A stretch of DNA of 22,832 bases from an uncultured Collinsella sp. (GTDB taxonomy: Bacteria; Actinomycetota; Coriobacteriia; Coriobacteriales; Coriobacteriaceae). A program made the position numbers and the translations under genes. The notes under the pieces were generated by a model. It searched no databases. It saw only the letters and a program-made list of their open reading frames with translations, and was not told the DNA's origin. The DNA is taken from NCBI GenBank assembly GCA_902494245.1, contig CABUSR010000030.1:1-22832 (forward strand), given 5' to 3'. Positions 14,765 through 22,832 of the stretch are shown piece by piece (positions within the stretch are counted from its first letter, which is position 1; every line of letters begins with the position of its first letter).

Positions 14765-15004
14765 ACCCAGTGGGCAAAAAATGCCAAATATGAGTACGGT
14801 TGCTAACCTAGTAACATATCGGTCTAGTAAGATAATAGACAAAGTGAAAAATATGTTCATTAACGTTGGCACGCAGAAGCCCGCTAACGGGCGTTTTGAT
14901 TAATTTGAAGGCGTATAGAGGCCGCAAGGAGGTCGTTTGAGGCGGTTTTGGCTGTTACCAAAAAGGTAACAGTACTCATATTTGCCATTTTTTGCCCACA
15001 GGGT
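14765..15004. repeat. 240-bp element with 33-bp terminal inverted repeats
   Basis: The ends 14765-14797 and 14972-15004 are inverted repeats over 33 bp with two mismatches; the core is GGGCAAAAAATG...CATATTT-type sequence ending at GTAC. The interior of about 174 bp has a direct repeat (CTAGTAACATA at 14808, CTAGTAAGATA at 14824), a GATAAT box (14831), a small GCCCG/CGGGC hairpin followed by TTTT (near 14879-14897) and an 8-bp stem CTGTTACC/GGTAACAG (14952-14972). No transposase or convincing frame is inside, and no target duplication is obvious. It looks like a miniature inverted-repeat element. Confidence 0.7.
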
Positions 15005-15050
15005 CTGGAAAGCGCCGTCAATGAGGTCTCAGGGAAGGCGTTTCGAGGGC

Positions 15051-15092
15051 TGCAAAACAAAACGGGGGCGCAGGTTGTCCTGCGCCCCCGTT
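15051..15092 (-). terminator. Terminator of the marR-ABC exporter operon
   Basis: A perfect 14-bp stem, AACGGGGGCGCAGG (15061-15074) with CCTGCGCCCCCGTT (15079-15092) and a TTGT loop, is followed on the minus strand by TTTTGTTTTG. It lies about 30 bp after the last exporter gene. Confidence 0.88.
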
Positions 15093-15123
15093 CTCGGGCG
15101 TTATTCGTTCCCTGCGGCAGAAT

Positions 15124-16980
15124 TCACGCCGCTTCGTCGAACTGCGAGTTGTACAGGTCGGCGTAGAAGCCGCCCTGGGCGAGCAGCTCGTCGTGCGTGC
15201 CCTTCTCGACGATGTCGCCGTCGCGAATCACCAAGATCACGTCGGCGTTGCGGATCGTGGACAGGCGGTGCGCGATGACAAAGCTGGTGCGGCCCTGCAT
15301 CAGCGCATCCATGGCGCGCTGAATGAGCTCCTCGGTACGGGTATCGACGTTGGAAGTCGCCTCGTCCAGAATCAGTGCCGGGCGGTCGGCCAAAATGGCA
15401 CGGGCGATGGTCACGAGCTGGCGCTGACCCTGCGACAGGTTAGTGCCCTCCTCGTTGATCATAAAGTCGTAGCCGCCGGCGAGCGTATGGATAAAGTGGT
15501 CGCAGCGTGCGGCGCGTGCGGCGGCCTCGACCTCGGCATCGGTCGCATCGGGGCGTCCGTAGCGGATGTTCTCGCGGATGGTGCCGTTAAACAGCCAGGT
15601 GTCCTGCAGCACCATGGCAAACTCGCCGCGCAGCGCCGCGCGGTCCCAGTCGCGCACGTCGACGCCTTCGACGCGCAGCGAACCGCCGTCCACATCGTAA
15701 AAGCGCTGCAGCAGCTTAATGAGCGTGGTCTTGCCGGCGCCGGTGGGGCCGACGATGGCAATGGTTTGGCCGGGCTTAGCCTCGCAGCTAAAGTCGTGGA
15801 TGATGGTCTTGTCGGGCGTGTAGCCAAACTTGACATGGTCAAACTCCACGTGGCCGGGGCGCTTCTCGGGAATCTGCGCGTCGGCCTTCTGCTCCTCCTC
15901 GGGCGCGGCCAGGAACTCAAAGACGCGCTCGGTAGCGGCAGCCATCGACTGCATCGTGTTGCTCACGTTGCCCAGCTGCTGCACGGGTTGCGTAAAGTTT
16001 CGAACGTACTGGATAAAGCTCTGGATGTCGCCGGGCGTGGCATTGCCGGTCAGCGCGAGCTGCGCGCCCACCACGACGACGCCCACGTAGCCCATGTTGC
16101 CCACCAAGCTCATAAGCGGCATCATCAGGCCCGACAGGAACTGCGAGCGCCAGCCACTAATAAAGAGGCGGTCGTTTTGACGGTCGAACTCTTCGATCGA
16201 GGTCTCGGCGCGGTCGAACACCTGAATGACGTTCTGGCCGGCAAAGTCCTCCTCGATAATGCCGTTGACGGCGCCCAGAACCTGCTGTTGCTCGCGGAAG
16301 TACGGCTGCGAGAAGTGAATCATCACAGTCAGGATAATCGCGGCTGCCGGCAGCGTGAGCACGGTGACGCCGGTAAGCGGCAGGCTGATCGAAAGCATCA
16401 TGACGAGCACGCCGATAATCTGCGTCACCGACGTGATGAGCTGCGTCACGCTCTGGTTGAGCGACTGACCCAGCGTATCGACGTCGTTGGTGATGCGGCT
16501 GAGTACGTCTCCCTTGCTGTGGCCGTTGAAGTAACTCATCGGCACGACGGCAATCTTGGCGGCGATCTCCTTGCGCATGCGATAGCAAATCTTTTGCGTG
16601 ACGCCGGTCATGAGCCAGCCTTGGATCAGGCTGCAGACAGAGCTCGCCAGATACAGGCAGAGCAAAAAGCCGAGCGTCTTGGCGATCCAGTCAAAGTCAA
16701 CGTCGCCGGTGCCGTTGACCTTGGCAACCAGGCCTTCGAACAGCTTGGTCGTAACCTGGCCGAGCACCTTGGGTCCCACAATGTTAAAGATGACCGAGCA
16801 CACGGCAAAGGCGACGGCGGCAAACACGGCAATCTTGTGCTGGCCGATATAGCCGAGCAGCTGCCTCATGGTGCCCTTAAAGTCCTTGGCCTTTTCGCCG
16901 CGACGCATGCCGCCCATGCGGCCCATGGGACCACGCTGGCGGGTGGGCTTGGGAATCTGAGTCTTGGTCTCGTCTGCCAT
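15124..16980 (-). CDS. Heterodimeric ABC exporter subunit with the catalytically competent site
   Basis: Membrane half-transporter of 618 residues: six membrane segments in residues 45-330, then a nucleotide-binding domain. Walker A is GPTGAGKTT (411-419), the signature is LSQGQ (515-519) instead of LSGGQ, Walker B is ALILDEATS with catalytic Glu540, and the switch is His571 in IAHRLST. With the partner encoded upstream this gives one complete ATP site (its Walker motifs plus the partner's normal signature) and one degenerate site that uses its LSQGQ. This is the arrangement known for TM287/288 and BmrCD-type multidrug exporters. Its ATG overlaps the upstream stop as TAATG with GGAGG before it, so the two subunits are coupled. 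The N terminus is Arg/Gly/Met-rich. The substrate is not identifiable; drug or peptide efflux is typical. Confidence 0.92.
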   Translation of the reverse strand: MADETKTQIPKPTRQRGPMGRMGGMRRGEKAKDFKGTMRQLLGYIGQHKIAVFAAVAFAVCSVIFNIVGPKVLGQVTTKLFEGLVAKVNGTGDVDFDWIAKTLGFLLCLYLASSVCSLIQGWLMTGVTQKICYRMRKEIAAKIAVVPMSYFNGHSKGDVLSRITNDVDTLGQSLNQSVTQLITSVTQIIGVLVMMLSISLPLTGVTVLTLPAAAIILTVMIHFSQPYFREQQQVLGAVNGIIEEDFAGQNVIQVFDRAETSIEEFDRQNDRLFISGWRSQFLSGLMMPLMSLVGNMGYVGVVVVGAQLALTGNATPGDIQSFIQYVRNFTQPVQQLGNVSNTMQSMAAATERVFEFLAAPEEEQKADAQIPEKRPGHVEFDHVKFGYTPDKTIIHDFSCEAKPGQTIAIVGPTGAGKTTLIKLLQRFYDVDGGSLRVEGVDVRDWDRAALRGEFAMVLQDTWLFNGTIRENIRYGRPDATDAEVEAAARAARCDHFIHTLAGGYDFMINEEGTNLSQGQRQLVTIARAILADRPALILDEATSNVDTRTEELIQRAMDALMQGRTSFVIAHRLSTIRNADVILVIRDGDIVEKGTHDELLAQGGFYADLYNSQFDEAA

Positions 16981-19346
16981 TAGCGCTCGCCTCCTTCCAT
17001 GACGGCTGAAATTTCTTCTTGGGTAAGCCCCAGCTCCTCGGCGGAAAGCTGCGACTGTGCGATCTCCAGGTACGCCGGGCAGCTGCGCAGCAGCTCCTCG
17101 TGCGTGCCGGTGCCCACTACGTGGCCGTCGTCGAGCACGATGATCTGGTCGGCGTGCATGATGGTCGCGATACGCTGCGCCACGACCACGAGCGCGGCGT
17201 CGGTGACGTTTTTGGCGAGCTCCTCGCGCAGGCGCGCGTCGGTCTTGTAGTCGAGGGCGCTAAACGAGTCATCGAACACCACGACCTCGGGCTTTTTGGC
17301 CAACGCGCGGGCGATGGCCAGGCGTTGGCGCTGACCGCCCGAGACATTGGAGCCGCCCTGGCTGATGGGGGAGTCGTAGCCGCCCTCGCGCTCGGCGATA
17401 AAGTCTTCCGCCTGGGCGACGCGTGCTGCCTGGCGCATATCCTCGTCACTCACCATGTCGCCGGCAAACTTGAGGTTGCTCTCGACGGTACCCGAGAACA
17501 GACGACCCTGCTGCGGAATATAACCGATGCGGCGGCGCAGCTCAGAGAGGGTCATGTCGCGCACGTCGATGCCGTCGAGCGAAATGCTGCCGCCTGTGAC
17601 GTCGTACAGGCGCGGAATCAACTGTACAAGCGTGGACTTGCCCGAGCCCGTGGAACCAATGATGCCGAGCATCTGGCCGGCGTGCGTGGTGAAGTTTACG
17701 CCGCTAATGACGTCGGCGCGGGCATCGGGATACTGGAAGCTCACGTCACGGAAGGTGAGCTCGCCGCGCGGCGCGCTGGCAGCGGGCAGTTTGGGCGAGG
17801 CGGGGTCGTTGATGCTCGTGGGGCAGGTGATGACCTCTTCCACGCGCTCGGCTGCGACCTCGGCGCGGGGCAGGATGACCGAAACCATGGTGAGGATCAT
17901 AAACGCCATGACGATCTGCATGGTGTAGGAGATAAACGCCATCATGTTGCCGACCTGCATCACGCCGTCGGACACGCCCTGCGCGCCAAACCAGACGATA
18001 AGCACGGTGATGCAGTTCATGACGAGCATCATGAGCGGCATCATAAAGCTCATGGCTCGGTTGGTGTAGAGCTGCGTGGTCATCAGGTCGAGCGAAGCCT
18101 TGTCAAAACGTTCGAGCTCATGCTCCTCGCGGTTGAACGAGCGGATGGGCATAAGGCCGTCGAGCAGCTCGCGGGCGGTAAGGTTCACGCGGTCCACAAA
18201 GCTCTGCATCTTTTTGAACTTGGGCATGGTGAGGCCCATAAGCACGCCGACGACGGCCGAGACCGCGATGATGGCCACGGCGATGGTCCACTCTAGGCCG
18301 GTATGGTTGGCCAGGACGCGCATGACGGCGACGATGCCCATGACGGGGGCCATCAGGCACATGCGGATAAACAGGGTTGCGGCCATCTGGATCTGCTGAA
18401 TGTCGTTGGTGCAGCGGGTGATGAGCGAGGCCTGGCTAAACTTGCCCACCTCGGCCGGCGAGAAGTGCATAACCTTGTTGAAGGTCTCGCGGCGCAGGTC
18501 GCGGGCGATGGAGCAGGCGGTGCGCGAAGCCACGGCACCGGTCAGGATGGTGGCGACGAGCGACACCAGGCACAGACCAAACATCGTGGTCGCCATGCGG
18601 CCCAGGTAGGCGTTCTGCACGTCGGCGGGGTCGATGCCCTGTGCCTTGTACTCGTCTTGCACATAGCTCACGGCGCGTTGGGTCACGATGGAGCCCGACA
18701 TGGAGCCCATTTTGTCTGCCATATCGTTGGCGCCCTCGACGAGCTTGCCCTGGTCGATTAGGCCGCCTTCAACGCCTAGACGCAGGCTCTTCATGGTGAT
18801 CTTGCCACCGTCGGCATCAATCTGTTTTTGCATGTTCTGCGCCGCAGCGGCCTTCTGCTGCATCTCGGCGAGTTGCTCGGGCGTCATCGCCGCCATCTGC
18901 TCGGGCGTGGGCATGGCCTGGGCGCCGCTGTTGTCTTTTTCACCGGACGTGCCCATCATGTCGCCCATGGAGTTGGCGTCAATACCCTGGTTGAACGAAA
19001 GGACGACAGTCTCGGGCAGGCTCATGATGTCGGCAATCTTGCCGCCGTCGGCACGCTCCTCCTCGGTGCCCTTGTACGTTCGAATGCCGTTATTGTCCGC
19101 CTTGCTAAACACGGCCTCCACAGCCTTGGCGTCCTTGGAGCTCATGAAGAGTTCGAGGTCGTCGAGCGATTCGGCGCGAATGGTGTCGGGCACGGGCGAG
19201 GCGATGCCGCCTTGCTGCACGCCCACGTCGACGATGTCGCTCATATAGGTAGGCAGCGCCAGATCGGCGTTGCAGCTGATTACGATAAGTACGATAGCTG
19301 CGAACAGTGCCAGGATATGTTTTTTAAAGAGCTTGAGAATCCTCAC
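16980..19346 (-). CDS. Heterodimeric ABC exporter subunit with degenerate ATP site and long external insert
   Basis: Membrane half-transporter of 788 residues, about 200 longer than usual. The first membrane segment (about 10-30) is followed by a hydrophilic region of some 220 residues, including a Met/Gln/Ala-rich PEQMAAMTPEQLAEM segment near 148-175, before the second segment at about 252-272; by topology this region is extracytoplasmic. The nucleotide-binding domain has Walker A GSTGSGKST (564-572), a normal VSGGQ signature (668-672), Walker B VVVFDD with Asp693 where the catalytic Glu should be, and Gln724 in place of the switch His. These are the classic degenerate-site changes. Translation starts at GTG 19346, overlapping the MarR stop by four bases (GTGA), and couples to the downstream partner. 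Substrate unknown. Confidence 0.92.
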   Translation of the reverse strand: MRILKLFKKHILALFAAIVLIVISCNADLALPTYMSDIVDVGVQQGGIASPVPDTIRAESLDDLELFMSSKDAKAVEAVFSKADNNGIRTYKGTEEERADGGKIADIMSLPETVVLSFNQGIDANSMGDMMGTSGEKDNSGAQAMPTPEQMAAMTPEQLAEMQQKAAAAQNMQKQIDADGGKITMKSLRLGVEGGLIDQGKLVEGANDMADKMGSMSGSIVTQRAVSYVQDEYKAQGIDPADVQNAYLGRMATTMFGLCLVSLVATILTGAVASRTACSIARDLRRETFNKVMHFSPAEVGKFSQASLITRCTNDIQQIQMAATLFIRMCLMAPVMGIVAVMRVLANHTGLEWTIAVAIIAVSAVVGVLMGLTMPKFKKMQSFVDRVNLTARELLDGLMPIRSFNREEHELERFDKASLDLMTTQLYTNRAMSFMMPLMMLVMNCITVLIVWFGAQGVSDGVMQVGNMMAFISYTMQIVMAFMILTMVSVILPRAEVAAERVEEVITCPTSINDPASPKLPAASAPRGELTFRDVSFQYPDARADVISGVNFTTHAGQMLGIIGSTGSGKSTLVQLIPRLYDVTGGSISLDGIDVRDMTLSELRRRIGYIPQQGRLFSGTVESNLKFAGDMVSDEDMRQAARVAQAEDFIAEREGGYDSPISQGGSNVSGGQRQRLAIARALAKKPEVVVFDDSFSALDYKTDARLREELAKNVTDAALVVVAQRIATIMHADQIIVLDDGHVVGTGTHEELLRSCPAYLEIAQSQLSAEELGLTQEEISAVMEGGER

Positions 19347-19792
19347 TCGGCATCTCTCCTTTCTTGATTGCGGTCGATAATTTCGTTGGCACGTCTTAGA
19401 AGGCGCACCATCTCCTGGGTATCTGTTTCGCCGAGCTGCTCGAGGAAGGCCGCGGTGCGGTCCTCGAATTCCCGACGTTTGATTTCGAGATCCTGGAATC
19501 CCTTGTCGGTCACTATGACGTGTACGCGACGACGGTCAGTCTTTGAGTGCTCGCGCTCGACCCAGCCCTTGGCCTCGAGGGCGCGCAGAATATTGGCGAT
19601 GCGGGCGCTCGAGACCCAGGCGCGATCAGCGAGTTCGCTCGGCGTGAGCGAGCCGCCGGCGAGCATGAGGGCGCGCATTACAGCCATCTCGCCACCGAGA
19701 GCTTTGTCCGCAAAGCGCGAAATGCGCTGATGCATGCTGCCAAACTCAGTTAAGAGCTGACGTCCAAGTTCACGGAAATCGGTATCTTCCAC
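19343..19792 (-). CDS. MarR-family transcriptional regulator
   Basis: A 149-residue dimeric winged-helix regulator and first gene of the exporter operon. The wHTH spans about 35-100, with SLTPSELADRAWVSSARIANILRALE-type helices, followed by the wing region ERE(H)SKTDRRRVHV; this DRR motif is characteristic of MarR proteins. C-terminal helices (about 105-145) would dimerise. Its start is GTG 19792, supported by TTAGGGG upstream. A 9-bp inverted repeat straddles the start codon, suggesting autoregulation, and operons of MarR plus two half-exporters are commonly repressed until a toxic compound binds the MarR protein. The ligand is unknown. Confidence 0.9.
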   Translation of the reverse strand: MEDTDFRELGRQLLTEFGSMHQRISRFADKALGGEMAVMRALMLAGGSLTPSELADRAWVSSARIANILRALEAKGWVEREHSKTDRRRVHVIVTDKGFQDLEIKRREFEDRTAAFLEQLGETDTQEMVRLLRRANEIIDRNQERRDAE

Positions 19793-19826
19793 CGAAAACC
19801 CCTAACACTAGAAACTATTTTCGGTG
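19790..19826 (-). promoter_or_regulatory. Inverted repeat spanning the marR start codon
   Basis: CACCGAAAA (19790-19798) and TTTTCGGTG (19818-19826) are perfect 9-bp inverted arms around 19 bases that contain the ribosome binding site. In RNA the GTG start codon would be inside the stem. It may be a MarR operator, an RNA structure limiting translation, or both. Confidence 0.5.
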
Positions 19827-20342
19827 AAAGATGATACCCTTGCACGCGCGCCCTATACGGTAGATTTTTGGGTCATGCCTAGAAAACTGCCTTTAGGCGA
19901 CCTCCGTACACCGTCGATGCCAGCAAAGTTAGGGGCAGATCGTTAGGCATGTCCTAAAGCCTACTCAGAGGTACTTTACCCTGATAAAGCTGGCATAACA
20001 GCTAGGGTGAACGTCGTACAAAGGCAAGGAAAAAACCAAACAAATCGGTGAACGGTAGTTGTTCACGCTCTCATTTCCTGCGGCTTTGTAAAAAACGCCC
20101 TTATGATATAAAAAAAGAAACATATAACAGCCCAGATGGAGAGGGTCGCTATGTTATCCTTCTCAGACGGGTGAAATCTTGGGTTTTGGGTTGTAGTTCC
20201 AAGGTGGACAAACGTTTTTCCCTGCACCGACGTGTGGTGAAGAACGGAAGAAGCCGGTAGTGCAAGCCGAACATTCAAGAATTCAATAAGCAGCGGTGTG
20301 AGAGAGCGCCGCATAACACGTAACTAGGAGCGTGGTTACACA
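19827..20342 (+). promoter_or_regulatory. Long regulatory leader upstream of pyruvate formate-lyase
   Basis: No gene is supported in these 516 bases. CATGCCTA (19874) and TAGGCATG (19944) are inverted arms of a 78-bp structure that also holds GCCTTTAGGC. ACCCT..AGCTG (19978-19992) pairs with CAGCT-AGGGT (19999-20008) as a bulged 10-bp hairpin. GTGAAC/GTTCAC with a 7-base gap (20048-20066) is operator-like. A probable promoter is TTGTAA (20086) with TATAAA (20107) or TATGAT (20102), which would leave a 5' untranslated region of about 230 bases, unusually long and a place for RNA-level or redox control. None could be matched to a known riboswitch. Confidence 0.45.
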
Positions 20343-22394
<2,052 letters not shown>

Positions 22395-22395
22395 C

Positions 22396-22420
22396 TATTG
22401 TTAGTGCTATACTAACAATA
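22396..22420 (+). promoter_or_regulatory. Perfect palindrome containing an extended -10 element
   Basis: TATTGTTAGT and ACTAACAATA form a perfect 10-bp inverted repeat around GCTAT, beginning one base after the pflB stop. Across its centre runs TGcTATACT (22405-22413), an extended -10 promoter sequence; no -35 is evident. It could be a separate promoter with an overlapping operator for the downstream radical-domain gene, or an RNA hairpin protecting the pflB 3' end. Confidence 0.5.
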
Positions 22421-22436
22421 ACGATTACTGATTAGT

Positions 22437-22456
22437 GCGCCGGTTTCGGCCGGCGC
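22437..22456 (+). promoter_or_regulatory. GC-rich hairpin before the radical-domain gene
   Basis: GCGCCGG and CCGGCGC form a 7-bp stem with loop TTTCGG. There is no T tract, so it is not a standard terminator. It lies ten bases before the ribosome binding site GAAGGAG (22466-22472) and may stabilise the 5' end of a processed or separately initiated message. Confidence 0.45.
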
Positions 22457-22479
22457 CTATCGATCGAAGGAGACACATT

Positions 22480-22731
22480 ATGAAGGTTTCTGAAGTTTCT
22501 GAGACTCAGGCCGATAACCTGGTCCACATGCTCGACGCTTACGCCGAGAAGGGTGGCCACCACCTGAACATCAACGTCTTCAACCGTGAGACGCTGCTCG
22601 ACGCTCAGGCTCACCCCGAGAAGTACCCGCAGCTGACCATCCGCGTTTCCGGCTATGCCGTGAACTTCCACACGCTCACCAAGGAGCAGCAGGACGAGGT
22701 CATTGCGCGTACCTTCCACGACAAGTTCTAA
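22480..22731 (+). CDS. Stand-alone glycyl-radical domain of pyruvate formate-lyase (GrcA/YfiD-like)
   Basis: An 83-residue protein equivalent to the last 80 or so residues of PflB. It contains HHLNINVFNRETLLDA (27-42), HPEKYPQLTIRVSGYAV with the radical-forming Gly58, and the ending LTKEQQDEVIARTF. It supplies the glycyl radical that the upstream protein lacks. E. coli GrcA (127 residues) is a spare-part version of the same domain, but there the main enzyme is whole; here the N terminus MKVSEVSETQADNLVHML aligns with the segment directly after the break in PflB, so this is a split gene rather than a repair copy. ATG 22480 is chosen because GAAGGAG lies seven bases upstream; a 15-residue upstream extension is open but would cover the hairpin. 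The activating enzyme PflA is not in the window. Confidence 0.93.
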   Translation: MKVSEVSETQADNLVHMLDAYAEKGGHHLNINVFNRETLLDAQAHPEKYPQLTIRVSGYAVNFHTLTKEQQDEVIARTFHDKF

Positions 22732-22763
22732 AGGGACTCAACTCCCGCAGGATCGCCGGGGCT

Positions 22764-22832
22764 GTTTGGGCTACCTCCCAAAACGTCCTCGGACATGCAT
22801 TGAGGCGCGCTGCGCACGTCGTGCGGCGAGCC
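22764..22832 (+). repeat. Second copy of the terminator-associated repeat (cut by window end)
   Basis: GTTTGGG/CCCAAA forms a small stem (22764-22784). It is followed by CGTCCTCGGACATGCA (22784-22799), identical except for one base to 7938-7953, and by 22808-22830, which matches 7962-7984 at 22 of 23 positions. The copy has the same orientation relative to the preceding plus-strand gene as the one after the aldolase gene. It is truncated by the end of the window. No gene is seen in 22732-22832. Confidence 0.7.

Noticed and set aside
14853..14903. 16-codon leader-peptide-like frame inside the 240-bp element
   Set aside because: No ribosome binding site, and no downstream gene on the plus strand that it could attenuate.
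15193..16983. 596-codon plus-strand open frame
   Set aside because: Shadow of the minus-strand exporter gene; rich in His/Ala/Gly/Leu with no motifs, a common artefact in high-GC DNA.
20048..20066. Rex-type redox operator upstream of pflB
   Set aside because: GTGAAC-7-GTTCAC has the wrong half-site spacing for the TTGTGA-N6-TCACAA consensus; kept only as an unassigned inverted repeat.

Overview
The window looks like a chromosomal segment from a high-GC anaerobic member of the Coriobacteriia (Actinomycetota), most like Collinsella. This is inferred from the GC-rich, C/G-ending codon use combined with a strictly fermentative, oxygen-sensitive gene set: Leloir galactose genes, a flavodiiron oxygen/NO reductase, a class II aldolase and pyruvate formate-lyase. 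No rRNA, tRNA, CRISPR array or recognisable transposase was seen.

Layout. Positions 1-329 hold a terminator of an upstream gene, a palindromic repeat and the galT terminator. Positions 330-3154 hold a galKT operon on the minus strand. It diverges from a LacI-family regulator (3493-4524), and three near-identical operator-like sites lie between them. A flavodiiron protein gene follows (4654-5814) and ends in a terminator shared with a convergent DeoR-family regulator (5881-6684, minus). That regulator diverges from a class II bisphosphate aldolase gene (7019-7876). Next come a 125-bp perfect-armed inverted repeat and a degraded-looking minus-strand reading frame. A NUDIX-Vsr fusion gene (8581-9570, minus) diverges from a BceAB-like ABC ATPase/permease pair (9719-12746). 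A repeat-dense, gene-free stretch (12747-13514) precedes a DAHP synthase gene (13515-14546, minus). A second repeat-rich stretch (14547-15123) precedes a minus-strand operon encoding a MarR regulator and two ABC exporter half-transporters (19792 down to 15124). The window ends with pyruvate formate-lyase (20343-22394) and a small separate glycyl-radical-domain gene (22480-22731).

How the genes work together. Galactose enters through GalK and GalT, and the resulting hexose phosphate is cleaved by aldolase. Pyruvate formate-lyase then converts pyruvate to acetyl-CoA and formate. The flavodiiron protein would protect oxygen-sensitive enzymes such as the glycyl-radical enzyme. The two ABC exporter subunits carry complementary degenerate and consensus ATP-site residues and almost certainly form a heterodimer.

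The most striking observation is that the pyruvate formate-lyase gene is cleanly split. The large protein has the Cys-Cys active site but stops before the radical-bearing glycine. That glycine lies on an 83-residue protein encoded 85 bp downstream with its own ribosome binding site and an apparent extended -10 promoter inside a perfect palindrome. A NUDIX hydrolase fused to a Vsr-type mismatch endonuclease, and at least six families of inverted or dispersed repeats, are the other notable points.
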